This document shows, in pieces, positions 1 to 11,800 of a stretch of DNA of 64,000 nucleotides. Under the pieces are notes generated by a model. It searched no databases. It worked only from the letters and a program-made list of their open reading frames with translations, and was not told the origin of the DNA. A program made the position numbers and the translations under genes. Positions within the stretch are counted from its first letter, which is position 1. Every line of letters starts with the position of its first letter. The stretch is from Toxonevra muliebris (lineage: Eukaryota; Arthropoda; Insecta; Diptera; Pallopteridae): contig CAVNUY010000023.1 in NCBI GenBank assembly GCA_963691655.1, positions 21,113 through 85,112 on the forward strand. The letters run 5' to 3'.

Positions 1-792
1 GACGGCTGCTTCCCAAAGCCCTCCGAAATGCGGAGAGCGAGGCGGGATGAAATGAAACTCCTTGTTGCGCGACGAAATCCAGAATCTTCTTTTGGCTTGC
101 TTCCTTGAAGAACATTTCTCTCAACTCTGTTAGTTTTGTGTTTGTTCCTACAAAATTTGTTGCGTTGTCGCAAAACACCTTTATTGGCAGGCCTCTCCTC
201 CCTATAAACCTTTTAAAAACAGAAATAAATGCATTAGTTGATAGATCTGATACTGCTTCAATATGAACAGCTTTCGAAGAGAAACAAAACAAATACGGGT
301 ATATATATGTTTTATAAGGAGGTCTACCACGAATTCTATAAGACGTATATACTGGTCCACAAAAATCTACTCCAGTTTGAACTATTTTTAAGAACGAAAA
401 TTCCAATTCTTTAGCAGTAATATGGTTCACTCGTTTATCTTTTTCATTCGGTTTTATGAATCTGTAAACATATGCAATTGTGCGTATTATTTTTGAATAT
501 GAAGAGAATCTTTCAACAATTTCATTAATAATTTTTGGCACTTTTTCCACAACAAGCAACGCCGATTTTGTTTTTCGACTTTCCATTGACTTCAAATTGT
601 CTGAAAGGTCAAAATGAATATTAACTGGCCATTCATTTTGATTTTTGGTTAGAAACTCTGGTCCGTTGAACCATATTGACTGACGCAGCTCATCAACATT
701 ACAACTTCGCGAAACAATGTCTGCGGGATTATGAGCTGTTGGTACATAACGCCACGTAGCATTATCAGCTACCCTATTTTCAACAAAAGTGG
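1..792 (-). pseudogene. BEL integrase region with deleted zinc domain
   Basis: The minus strand encodes the end of RNase H (motif ADIVSRS) and then an integrase core. TGVDFCGPVY carries the first catalytic Asp near position 366, and FCDNATNF carries the second near 165. The conserved stretch ITAKELEFSFLKIV, which in intact BEL elements precedes a long linker and an HHCC zinc-binding domain, runs straight into TGVDF near positions 372-385. The linker and zinc domain therefore appear to be deleted. A further frameshift near position 50 separates the second Asp from the HFGGLWEAAV segment that carries the third acidic residue. The region enters from 793 by a frameshift and runs off the window at 1. 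Confidence 0.85.
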
Positions 793-1116
793 TTAACGTA
801 GATGGATGTTTTTAATCCAGTGCAATACTACTTCTGAATCGCTCCAAAACACGACATCTTCAGAATAGGGTAATAAAATCGGTGATATTGCTTTCCATAA
901 CTTCGATAACAGATGAGCGGCACATAATTCAAGCCTTGGAAGGGTTTTAGTTTTCAATGGCGCAACTTTGGATTTCGCTGTCAACAGTTTTGATTCGAAC
1001 TTATTATTATTTTTACTACGAATGTATATACAACAACCGTATGCGCGCATAGAGGCATCTGCAAATCCGTGGACTTGGATTTGTGATGTCGAAGTTATAT
1101 TTACAAAGCGAGGCAC
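793..1116 (-). pseudogene. BEL RNase H region
   Basis: This open stretch holds RNase H signatures of BEL polyproteins: HGFADAS (first Asp), LPRLELCAA (Glu) and FWSDSEVVLHWI (second Asp). It starts just after the stop that ends the reverse-transcriptase frame (1119) and ends at a stop (793), after which coding sense continues in another frame. It is therefore one piece of a polyprotein broken by small indels, not a separate gene. No independent promoter or start is implied; the first Met is internal. Confidence 0.85.
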
Positions 1117-1118
1117 AT

Positions 1119-2030
1119 TTATTTCTGGGATTTTTTAAAGTTTTCTTTGAAACCTTGCCAAATTGTCTCTAATAACATTGGTATTGATTCATCCCAATCT
1201 AATTTTTGCAACCATAATTCTTGCAAAAGCATTTTTGCTTTTGTAATCACTGGACATAAAAGACCCAACGGATCAAACAAACGGGATGAAACTGATAGTA
1301 TATTTCGCTTTGTTGCTTTTAAGTTATCAAAATTGTCAATAAGATTAAATTTGAGTTGATCACTTTTTGGATGCCAAACTATTCCCAATGTCTTTGTGGA
1401 CTCTGTGTCATTAAACTTAATACATTTTTCTACATTTTCGTTATTTTTCAAAAATTCGTGGTACCATTTTGCCAATTGACATCCAGCGGAATCAAGAATT
1501 TCAACTACTTCTTTACGTATCACTTCTAATTCTTGAAGAGTTTCAGCACCAGATAGCAAATCATCAACATAAAAGTCTTCTTGGATCACCCTCGAACCAA
1601 CTGGAAAGATTTCGTGATTAAGATTGCCAAGTTCTTTTAAACATCGGATAGCTAAAAATGGTGCTGGTGACGTACCGTACATGACCGTGTTGAGTTGGTA
1701 CATTTGAATTGGAATGTCTGGAGTTTCGCGCCACAAAATCATCTGAAATGTTCGGTCTTCCCCATGAACTTGTATCTGTCTATACATTTTAGTGATATCA
1801 GCTGTTATAGCAAATTTACGACACCGAAAACGAAGCAAAGTGATGTATAGATCAGGCTGAATAGTTGGACCAACCATTAACGTTTCATTCAAAGAAATGT
1901 GTGTTGATGTTTTGCTTGACGCATCAAAAACAACTCTAAGTTTTGTAGTTAAACTTTGAAGCCTAATAACAACTTGATGGGGTATAAAATAATGAGGACC
2001 AGTAGGAATTGAATTATTTGTTAGCGACAT
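1119..2030 (-). pseudogene. BEL reverse transcriptase
   Basis: The frame holds the BEL reverse-transcriptase core: LRVVFDASSK, FAITADITKMYRQI with the first catalytic Asp, and EDFYVDDLLSG with the YVDD box at 1560-1571, then the connection region with SRLFDPLGLLCPV. It begins at a frameshift overlapping 2014-2030 (the upstream part of the domain is in another frame) and ends at a stop at 1119. Function known for the family: copying genomic RNA into DNA in virus-like particles. Here it is a fragment of a disrupted polyprotein. Confidence 0.9.
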
Positions 2031-2568
2031 ATGGCCTAAACAAATATTCTTTCATAAATTGCATATACATTTCCTGAACGTCAGGAGTTTTCAAAAGACT
2101 GCGTTCAAGAGCCAAAAATCTTCTTTTCGCGGTTTCATATGATGAGCCGAGTGCCAACGGCTTCAATTTAAATGGAAGACGAACTTCAAAGCGACCAGAT
2201 TTTAGCAACTTCGTATTGGCTATAAAATGATTTTCGCAGTTGATATACTCTTCTGACAATTTGAGTGATTGCCTTGGGCTTTCCTCAATTTCCCAAAATT
2301 TGCGCACAATGGAATCAAGAGCGGTCATTTGCATTTCGCGACATTGACTCACCAAATTACAAACTCCTGATTGAGAATTTTCGATCGGTTTGAATCTGCC
2401 CGAAACTATCCAAGCAAGCAAAGTCTTTTGTAAAGTTGGTAATGACTTATTCAGTTTTATCTGACCAACAGATAAAAGTTCGAAGAAGATATCGGCACCA
2501 ATTAATAAATCGATTTTTTGCCTCTTATTAAAGTAAGGATCTGTTAGTTTAATATTGGTTGGAACTTC
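2014..2568 (-). pseudogene. BEL protease to reverse-transcriptase linker
   Basis: After the in-frame stop at 2569-2571 the same polyprotein sense continues: LLIGADIFFELL (the second half of the retropepsin-like fold), LLAWIVSGRF, then a linker with FWEIEE and NCENHF that is typical of BEL proteins just before the reverse transcriptase. It ends at a stop at 2014, where a frameshift moves the sense into the frame starting at 2030. Usual BEL polyproteins read through this region without a break. Confidence 0.8.
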
Positions 2569-4188
2569 CTATGATTCAACAGGTAAGTTGATTTCTGGCT
2601 GATAGCTCGAAATAGACTTTATTACCCAGAAATCAGCTTGAAACTCATATTCGTTTATTCTCGACTTTATGGTAGCATTAACTTTATGCCTTACGTTGGT
2701 ATTAACTTCACCAATACCATGCAAATTCAAATCTTTAAATTCACGATTCAAATGTAATTTATGTGCACACTTATCGTTTATAAAGTTTATTTGTGAGCCG
2801 GAATCTAAAAGTGCTCTTACGAAATGTCTATTTCCATACCGATCATTGATTTTTTCAATGGCAGTAGCTAAAACTACTACGTCACAAGTATTCGATACGT
2901 GCATTGAAGTATGTTGATTTGGTTGTGATAATGTAGAAGCTGTAGCAGAAGTTGAAGGCTTTAACGAACCACATGGTTGAGATTGTGATTCATACTTATG
3001 CAAAAGTGTGTGGTGAAGGCGTTGGCAAACCCTACAATGAGAACGAGAACAATTACGAACCGAATGACCCTTTTTTAAACAATTTATACAATTTCCATCC
3101 TTCTTTATAAAATCGAACCTTTGAGCAACTGGTAGGGCGGCAAAAGAATTACAATTATATATGAAATGTCCACTAGATTTGCAATATGAGCATTTATTGT
3201 CATTATTTGTTTGCGCGCATGTAAAGGAAGCCTTACACTCATTTTTTTTGTTTCTATTTGATTGATAATTTTGTTTGAAAGTAGTATCGGATTTTGGAGA
3301 CCGATCTTCATTAACCTCAAGCGATTGACAACGACGAATTAAGAATTTTGCACATTTGTTCCAAGTAGGAAGCGTAGAATATTCTAAATGGTCATTCCAT
3401 TTCGATTTTGTGGCCGAATCAACTTTTGAAAGAACCAAGTAAATAATCAACGCATTAGCTATTTCATTTTCACTACCCAATGACTGCAAGGAACCATAAA
3501 TGGCGGACACTGTGTCTACAGTACTTCTTAAAGAAGAAGCATTTGGTTTTTGTATATTAGGAATTTCAAATATATTTTCAATATTATTAAAAAAGATCAA
3601 ACATTTTTTATTATAACGCTCCGCTAAGCGTTCTAAGGCTTTTATATAATTATCTTCAGTCACTTGGAACGCTTTCACGGTTCTAAGCGCGTCGCCTGAT
3701 AAACAGCTCAATAAATGATTAAATTTTTCGATTGTAGCTAAGCTTGGCTCATTATGAACTAAATTATTATATGAACTAATAAAATTTTTATACTCAGAAT
3801 ATTTTCCATCGAATGTCGGTAGTTTTAAATTAGGCAAACGAGAAAATGTAGGTATGGTAAGACCTAAAGAATTTTCCAATGCTGAACTTTCCCTACGCTT
3901 ATGCTGCCCCAAAAGCTGCATAAGTTTCGATTTGGCACTAATGCACAGCTCCTCGATGTCACCTCTTCGATCATCCATAGGATCCTCCTTCTCGATTTCC
4001 GTTTGATATGCCATTAGCTGTTTTGTGTATGAGCTTAAAATTTCCAATCTGCATTCCAAATCAATGACATTCCATGTTGTAGCAGTATTTTCAAGCATTT
4101 TCTTGATTCGAGTAATATTTCCACGAGCCGTTGATCTCTGCTGCTTTAAAATAATCAATTTTGACATATGCACTGGTTCTGTTGCCAT
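2569..4188 (-). pseudogene. BEL Gag and N-terminal protease
   Basis: This 539-codon frame starts at the first ATG of the element (MATEPVHMSK). Residues about 100-290 resemble the conserved BEL Gag domain (DUF1759 type, with LKLPTFDGKY). Three zinc motifs follow: CSYCKSSGHFIYNC, CINCLKKGHSVRNC and a CCHH-like CRVCQRLHHTLLH. The start of an aspartic protease is at ALLDSGSQINFI. The frame stops at 2569-2571 within the protease, where intact relatives read on; the sense resumes just after the stop, so a point mutation is the simplest explanation. Confidence 0.9.
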
Positions 4189-5092
4189 GTTTAATTTTTA
4201 TCGAAATACAAGAGAAAATGCAAACTTCGAATAGAAAAATTAAATGCACTTCAATAAAGGCGACTGCAAGAACACTTTATGTTCAAACTTCAATTTGTAT
4301 CAGAGAATTCCAAAAATTGAATTGTATTTAAATTTACTAGTTCAAATTTTAAACAGCAGTAACAACGATTGCGACAATTCGAAAATTCCAATGTAAAATT
4401 TTAATACAAACTATATAGACCACAAAGAATTGATTCGTTCTAATAAAATACCAAACCAAAAGGAAATGCTAACAAAATTAATTTCATAAGCAATTTTTTG
4501 CTCAATAACCAAGTACGACGACAAAACCAAAAATCAATTGACAAAGGCAAACTTCAAGCAACAGTTGAAATGGATATCAAAGCAAATGTTTATAATAGTT
4601 ACATGTTATGTCTAATTACAATGTATAAACTTGCATAAAAATTGAATTAATAAAAGAGCAACTGTTATAGCAATCCAGTTCTTCTTAACCTGTTTTATAA
4701 AAATGGCGGACTATACATTTTTTAGCGGAATATTTTTATGTATATGACTTTTCACAATTAACGGGCCTTTATAGCGGCTTAATACTCCTAGTTACCGATA
4801 AACTTTGATTTACTGTACTCATCTTTATGGTCCTTCAGCTGTTGCCTAGTCCGTTCGCTAGTGCCGCAGCTCCTGCGTTTCAGAATTTTCCTTTGTTTGT
4901 AATGTCCGCTCCCACCAATCTGCTCACTACGATGTCTGCTGCCACCAATTCGCTCTCTCTAAATGACGTAATTTGCTATGCGTAGAATGCCAATTTTTTC
5001 CAATTACACCACCAGCCAATTGCACAAAGACAACAACTTTTTTATTAAATTTAAGTGTTTTTAATTTTTTACTAAGAAAAAGAGACTTTAAG
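4189..5092 (-). other. BEL 5' leader
   Basis: About 900 bases between the primer-binding site and the Gag start. It is AT-rich with no convincing reading frame. Such leaders usually hold packaging signals, but none can be identified here by eye. Confidence 0.6.
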
Positions 5093-5110
5093 TCCCTGCT
5101 CGAGCGCCAA
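5093..5110 (-). promoter_or_regulatory. Primer-binding site, tRNA-Lys-like
   Basis: Two bases outside the LTR, the minus strand reads TGGCGCTCGAGCAGGGAC. This has the form of a primer-binding site complementary to a tRNA 3' end (TGGCGC... ...CAGGGAC, as for lysine tRNA) with a few mismatches. Its position, next to the LTR edge and upstream of Gag, supports the assignment; the tRNA identity is inference. Confidence 0.65.
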
Positions 5111-5112
5111 AA

Positions 5113-5453
5113 TGTTGGGGTGCAAGAACCGTACGTACCGTACGAATTTATATAATTGAATACAGCTAAATCAAATTTAAATATGATTGCAAATTAAGCA
5201 ACATTATAAAATACATTTTTTTGGGCATTGCCCCAACAAAAGTCATAAATTAACTGGTTCGTTTTGGCCAACAAAAAAAAAAGTCATAAAATAACTGTTT
5301 TTTTTTTGTCCGACGAAATAAAAGTCAAATATAACTATTATTTCTTGCCAAAAATCATAAAAGTCAATAATTTTATTTAGCCTATTACGATAAAAGTCAT
5401 GAGTTTAAAAGTCATATAATATTAGTGAAATTTAGTCCGTGAGGATCACAACA
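5113..5453 (-). repeat. 5' LTR of the BEL element
   Basis: The 341-bp block has short inverted ends TGTTG...CAACA and lies next to the primer-binding site. It holds a series of irregular copies of AAAGTCATAA separated by T-rich runs, presumably in the U3 region. The partner LTR is outside the window, so the edges rest on the terminal TG/CA and the primer-site position only. Confidence 0.7.
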
Positions 5454-5701
5454 GTACACATGAAGATCCCCCACGACTATTTTTTACGTGGGCCTTTTTG
5501 TGTTGGAGAATGAAAAATAACAATTATTTTCGGTCCCTGAATAATTTGTTTAAAATTGCCACAAAAACTAAACAAATTAAAGTGTTTACCAAAATATTGA
5601 GAAAAAATTTGAGATGTTCCTAATTTTCATATAAAGTAAGAAATTGCAAAGTTTGAAAAAATTGAGCCCCTCTTTCATGCAAATATGTGCCTTGTACTTA
5701 C
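5454..5701. other. unc-13 intron remnant left of exon E13
   Basis: Between the BEL LTR and the GTAAGT donor at 5701-5696 there is only AT-rich intron sequence. The next unc-13 exon must lie to the left of the window. Confidence 0.7.
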
Positions 5702-5864
5702 AAATTAAACGATTCGTTGTATTTAGGTGACCAATTATTTGATTTTGATTTGGTTGCAAATTTTCTCTTTTTATCTTGTAAATGTGGGCCAATCAAATTA
5801 ATTTCAACAAACGGACGAAACATCCCTGATGGTATTTGCCACTTGAGATCATTTGCAGCAACAA
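5702..5864 (-). CDS. unc-13: unc-13 exon E13 (C-terminal C2 domain, last in window)
   Basis: Acceptor TTCCAG, donor GTAAGT at 5701-5696. It encodes [20 protein letters not shown] and [14 protein letters not shown]. It ends with two bases of a Phe codon, so at least one more exon follows, left of the window and past the BEL element. Confidence 0.92.
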
Positions 5865-8800
5865 CTGGAATAGTGAATTATGTTAATCATCTGTATTTAG
5901 ATTTCATTGTTTATGGTAATTATTGTACTAATTATACCTTTTACGTTAACTTTATGTTCGCCAGTACCAGGATGTGAAAATAAATCAATTTGTACAGAAA
6001 TTTCACCAACACTGTCCTCATGTAGGTCAGGATCTGTTACGATAAAAAGCAAAATACAATACATTTCAGAAAACATCTGTTATTTTATTTTCTTTTATAA
6101 ATTACCATCATGCACTTGGCTGGAAATAAAAGTCTTTATAAGGGTATCCGTCATTTGTGTATACAAACTTAATGCATAGCGCAAGCTTTGCAATTCCGGT
6201 GACTTTTCGAGGAATGTTTTTTTAAGTCCATTGCCACCAGCATGAAAGTATTGTTTAATCGTATCTAAGGCAACATCGAGAACGGCGCATTGTTTCGGTG
6301 ATAGATTTTTTTCAACCTCTTTCGATATGTCCATAACACCACTGAGAGCGCTTTTTACATCCTGTTTGCCAGCCATATGACTTTTGAATAAACGACTCAT
6401 GTCTTCGATTTTGGCATTTGAAGCGAGATTTTTCGCATTATCGGTAATATGCTTAAACATCATCTGATTTTAATGAAAATATTTAATACTGATTATATTT
6501 GGTTATCTAGTGATATAAAAAAACGGATCTTACACTTTTATCAGTCATTGGTGGTAACACAATAGTTTTCTCCAGAATACGCATAACTATCTTCCAAAGT
6601 TCCTTTAGCAAACGTTTTAAAACGGTTTTTTCACAGGATTGCGCATAAAGCGTTAGCGAGCCATCAAGTAAATCCATTAATGGTCGTAGCACTTCATCCG
6701 CTTCCACGGCCACAGCATTTCGTTGTGCTGCTTGATTGGCTGTCAGATTGCCACCGCCTTTTATCGATAGCAATAAATCACCCAATTCACGAACCGATTG
6801 TGCAATACGTGGCTCAAGACTAATATAAAGTAAATAAATTATCGTAAAGTTATAGTGATTAAATACTTCTTTACATAAATAATTTTTTACTCATTTACCT
6901 AATTGCGAAAAGACAAGCCAAATCATCCAATGCTGAATTAAGGTTCTGCTGCAATTCTTTAAGGATATTTGCTGCATCTTCTTCAAGCTTATCACCACCC
7001 ATTGATTCAAACATTTTCTCTAATTGGACCCTTAATTGTTGAATGTTGTTCATAAGTATGCAAGCCTTCAAATATTTGTATGAAATAAAGCAAATATTGT
7101 ATTTTGGCTATTAACAAGTTCCTCCCCCATGCACCAGCCCCACATTATTAGCTTGTCTACTTACAATTCTTTCATCAATCATATGGTCTGGGAATTCCTT
7201 TTTCACAATATCAGCATAAGCTATTAGTACCTTAACGATTGTTTTAGCAAAACGTCTCATGTATCGTTTCCATATTTCTGGATCCGGACACTCGAGTTTG
7301 CTAACAACATCGAAGCATTGGGTCAGCTGTGTGAAAACGTCGACAACCGAATTTGAGAATAAGGCATGTTCGCTGCTTTTTTGGAACTGGATTTATTTGT
7401 TTTGAAGAAGAAATATAGGTTAAGTATCAGGATTGGAGTTTGTAATGTGAGGAATATCACCGTGTGAAGAAAAACAACAAGTGAACCTACAGACATTTTT
7501 ATAATAATTGGTTTATTACTGCAAATAAAATTGTCGTCAACATGGCTTGGTCAAATCTAGTAGGTAAGAGCAAAAGTAGAGTTGGCAAAAAATATATTAA
7601 TCGATTAATTTATAAAATTTACACATAATTTAATCGAAACCAAAATTGGTATTTTCGCAACCAAATTTAAAATTTCCAAACAAAGAATTGATGGTTGAGA
7701 TCACAGATGTGTTAAGTGCGCTTTTGGGTGAAAATTAGTTAACTGCATTTTGCAAACATTCAACCTATTACTTGTGTACTGTGCTGTTGTTGTAAGAGGC
7801 TAACCAATAATAGTAATTCAAGACGGAGTTGAAATGGGTACTGAGTGCTTGAAATTCAAAACACAAAACTTGGCAGCTTTGCAAGCTAAACCATTGATAT
7901 ATATTTTATATTTATCTTCTGTTGAACACACATACTTAAAATAGAGCAAAAGCGTACTAAGTCACAAATGAAAATTTTACAGGAGAGTGCAAAATAGAAG
8001 TTTTTTTCCTGCGAGAGCGAAATGGACCTAATAATATAATGTTTTCGTCATTTAAAGTCCAATAATCTTATATAAATATAGGTGAGCCAAAAAAAACTGA
8101 AAAATTGAAATTTAGAACTTAATTTAGCATTTATTTATCAAAATTTCAAACAAATTTTAAAAAATTTCGAGATGAGAGGTAAATTGCACTTCGGTCAGGA
8201 CTAGCAAAGCTCAGCTAGAATTATAAACAAAATTAAAATAAAGTTTTTAAATTGTAGAAAAAACTCGCGAATATCGAAAACATGATAAATACAATTTTCT
8301 TAAAAAAATTTATTAAATAAATTCCAGATATCTTAAAATCGCTTATTAAAGCCATTTTTGTAGTATGTGTTTATGTTTATTTACGAAAGTTGTGTAATAG
8401 GCCGGAGCGAAAATGACAAAAAATCTTAAATCTGGGGTGGGTAGTGAAATTATTGTCTATTTCCATAAAAAACTCGAAATTTTTTTTTGATATGTTTTCA
8501 AAACTCCTGTTTTCAGCTCTGGTAGAGACAAAAAAGATTGAATTTGTTCACAAAATCTTAGAAAAATTAACAAGTAGGCTTCTGTGATTACTAAAACGTC
8601 TTTGGATAGTTGCTAGATTATTATTCACACATTTTCAATCATTTTCTAATTTGGCTGCATGTTACATAATGATTCTTTCAGCTTTGGCAAACCAATTAAA
8701 AATTTAACTGAGCGAACGAAATATATTAAAATAAATAAAACAGTATAAAATTTGTTGTTATGAACATTCATATTCCAATCAGAAAATTGTATTTTTGAGT

Positions 8801-11800
8801 TTTTGAATTAAAAATAAAGTTAATAAGTTTGTTTAATCCCTTTTTGGAGGCTAATTTCAAACTTTTTTTTGGAAGTTCCTGATATTTTGGTATTTAATTT
8901 TTGTTTAAATTTTTGATTCGTTTGCCAGAGCTGAAGGAATCATCTTGTAAATTGCAGCAAAATTGGAAAATGATTGAAAATGTGTGAATAATATTCTGGT
9001 AATTACCCAAAGACGTTTTAGTAATCACAGAACCCTACTTGATATTTTTTCTGAGATTTTGTGAAAAAATTCAATCTTCTTTGCCTCTGCCAGAGCTGAA
9101 AACAGGAGTGAGAGCATATAAAAAAATGTTCGAGTGTTTAACGAAAATATACAATAATTTCGCTACTGAAACCTGATTTGAAATATTTTGTCATTTTCGC
9201 TCCGGCCTATTGTGTAATAGTCTAATGTAAGCAAGACTTATAATTTTTCTTTCTGCCAACCTTACATTGAAACTAAAAGTCAAACTGTGTATGTCGCTGA
9301 TAGTGGTGGTCATTCGTCACCAGCGACATAAGCAGCGGATTCATTCGACTGGGATACGAACAACCGTTAAAACGAGCAGCCGTTAAAAATAATAAAATTT
9401 ATAAGAACAAAATTTGACGAACTTATTCGAGGATTCAACTTAGTCTAGTGACAAATTTATCTGGTTTCACTGAGTATTTTTTATTTGCAGTAATTCATCA
9501 ATTTTCCATTTTTTTTTTTTTTGGTAGACACATACATACAAGTTGTTAAAGCTTACCCCATCTTTTTTGTCACGATTAAACGCACCATGGAGATATTCCA
9601 AAGATACGTCGTCGTTTTCATTTAGCCACTGCATAACAAATGGTTCAAACCATGCGGGATATTCTGGAACAGCGCCCTTGTACGGAGGTACTTCTTTAAC
9701 ATAATTGCTGTATAACCATTTAACCCGAAAATGTAAATTCATATAGGCCGATGATTTGCATAAACGATGTTGTTCATGCTCTTCTAAAGCATATTTCATA
9801 TCGACGGCAAAAAGACCCCACATTGTAGCCGCTGAAAGCTATGATAGATTACAAAATTTGATTATACATAGCTCGGGGAAAGTGCACTCTTGTCTGCTGC
9901 TCAAAGAGTAGAAACAGCAACAGAGTATGAGAGAATATTGTGTAATTTACAAAGAAGGAAAAGTAAATTATCAGAAGAAATTAAGAATAATAATTAATAG
10001 ATTTCAAAATAACTATATTAGGATAAGAAACAACAGAGTTTTGCGCCGACCCGATCTTCGTTAACCCATTAAGTCCTCACCCGAGAAGGGCTGAAGCAAA
10101 ATCGATGAAATTTCACATCTTCCTTTTTCTAATTTCTTCATTTTTTTTTAATTTTTTGAAAGAATTTCGATCTAATATGAGATTTATTGAAGTTTTTCTA
10201 ATAGCTAGTATCTATTTAAATATTGCCAATAAAATTATGGAGTTTTTTTTTTATTTAATTTAGAGAAACTGTATGATTAAAAAAATTGTAAGATTTCGGA
10301 ACGAAAAATTTATATAAAGATTGAAAAATCGGCATAAAATAAATTTGCCATAATCAAGAATGATCAATTATAATCTGATTCTAATCAGTCTCAAATCAAT
10401 TTTTTTCCGTTAGTGAGTTTAATGGGTTAATTAAAACCTAGAATACAGAATGAAAATAATGTAACAATAATAATACCAAATAAAATATAATTTCGGGTGT
10501 GTTACGAAGTACTCTATATCTAGCTAGCTTATCTTTTTTAATGAAAATTTTGTCAATTTACAAAAATTTGGCCGCATACCGGCTAGAAACATTGCTTAAT
10601 TATAGAATATTTTTTGTTTTAATTACGTTTAATTTTTAGAATAAATGACAATGGCTGGATACCAGAAATATGTATATGATGTTAACTAGTTAGCCGGTTC
10701 CATTCATGGGCACGAAAATGAAATTTAAAATACATTACCAGTAAATTTTTACTGATTATTGAAAAAAATTACAGTAATCAGTAAATTTTTTCTGATTATT
10801 GAAAAAAATTGCAGTAATCAGTAAATTTTTACTGATTATTGAAAATACTTACTGGTAGTCAAAAATTTAGTGCATTGAATAAATCCTTAAAAAAAAAACG
10901 ATTCACTTTAGTTCTTCCAGACATTTATTGTATATTTGTTATACGCTATTAGCTTTTCTTAACACAAGCATTTCGAAAATTGCATCGTTGAGTTTTTGCC
11001 TTCTGGAACGATTCACAATCCCAGCGAATGAATACAACCGTTCTACAGGTGCAGACGAGGGTAATGGGGCATTGTATTAAAAAAAAAAAACGTTTTTAAT
11101 TGACGGATGATTTTTTTGTCGTTGTGTCTCGTTCGACCAGGTATAAAATTGTTTCCTGGAGATAATTTGCCGAGCAATGGACATGCCTTTTTAAGTGTAA
11201 AAACTTTGATTAAACACATGGCAAATACAGCGCATGCTCAGAAATCCGAATTCTTAAGATTTCTGGACGGTTTTTAAGATTAATTTTTTCAAGATTTTGT
11301 TAATTATTTTTCTAAGCTTCATAGTCGTTTTAAAAAATTATAGGCGTAAAACATTTTATAAATACATATATTGTACACAGTAGCATTTTATTAAGATTTA
11401 TTAAGTTGCAGGGGAACGGACATGGGTAAATCGATTCACCTAAAATTGCTGAACACTTATGTAAAAATTAGAAAAAAGGTTTCATATTTCGGGGGGTCAG
11501 AACCCTTAAAACCTCCCCCTAAATACGGCCTTGGTGCAGGGTATAATAATTAATTCACTGTTTTTTAGTGCGTCGTATTATTTCTCTCTGCTTCTTCATA
11601 TAATGCGGTGATGATTTACAGTTATGAGGTGATGATCAGTGTGGCCAACTATTGTTTTTCAAAATCCGCTACAATGAAGAAAAAACGCGTATTTTCTTTA
11701 AAGAAGCGCTAAATATTTTTCTTATAAAAGTGTTAAACACAAATTTTTTTATATACAGTCGAATCGAGATAATTCGTACCCCGTTAATTCGAAAATCTCA

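Larger units (their letters stand above)
1..5453 (-). mobile_element. BEL/Pao LTR retrotransposon, 5' LTR to integrase, cut by window edge
   Basis: Read on the minus strand the order is LTR (5113-5453), primer-binding site, leader, Gag with zinc knuckles, aspartic protease, reverse transcriptase with YVDD, RNase H and integrase, which is the BEL/Pao order. The 3' LTR lies beyond the left edge. The element sits in an unc-13 intron in the same orientation as the gene, because the exon ending at 5702 still needs its downstream partners. One in-frame stop, several frameshifts and an integrase deletion show that this copy cannot make its polyprotein. Classification rests on domain order and motifs; no database search was possible. 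Confidence 0.93.
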
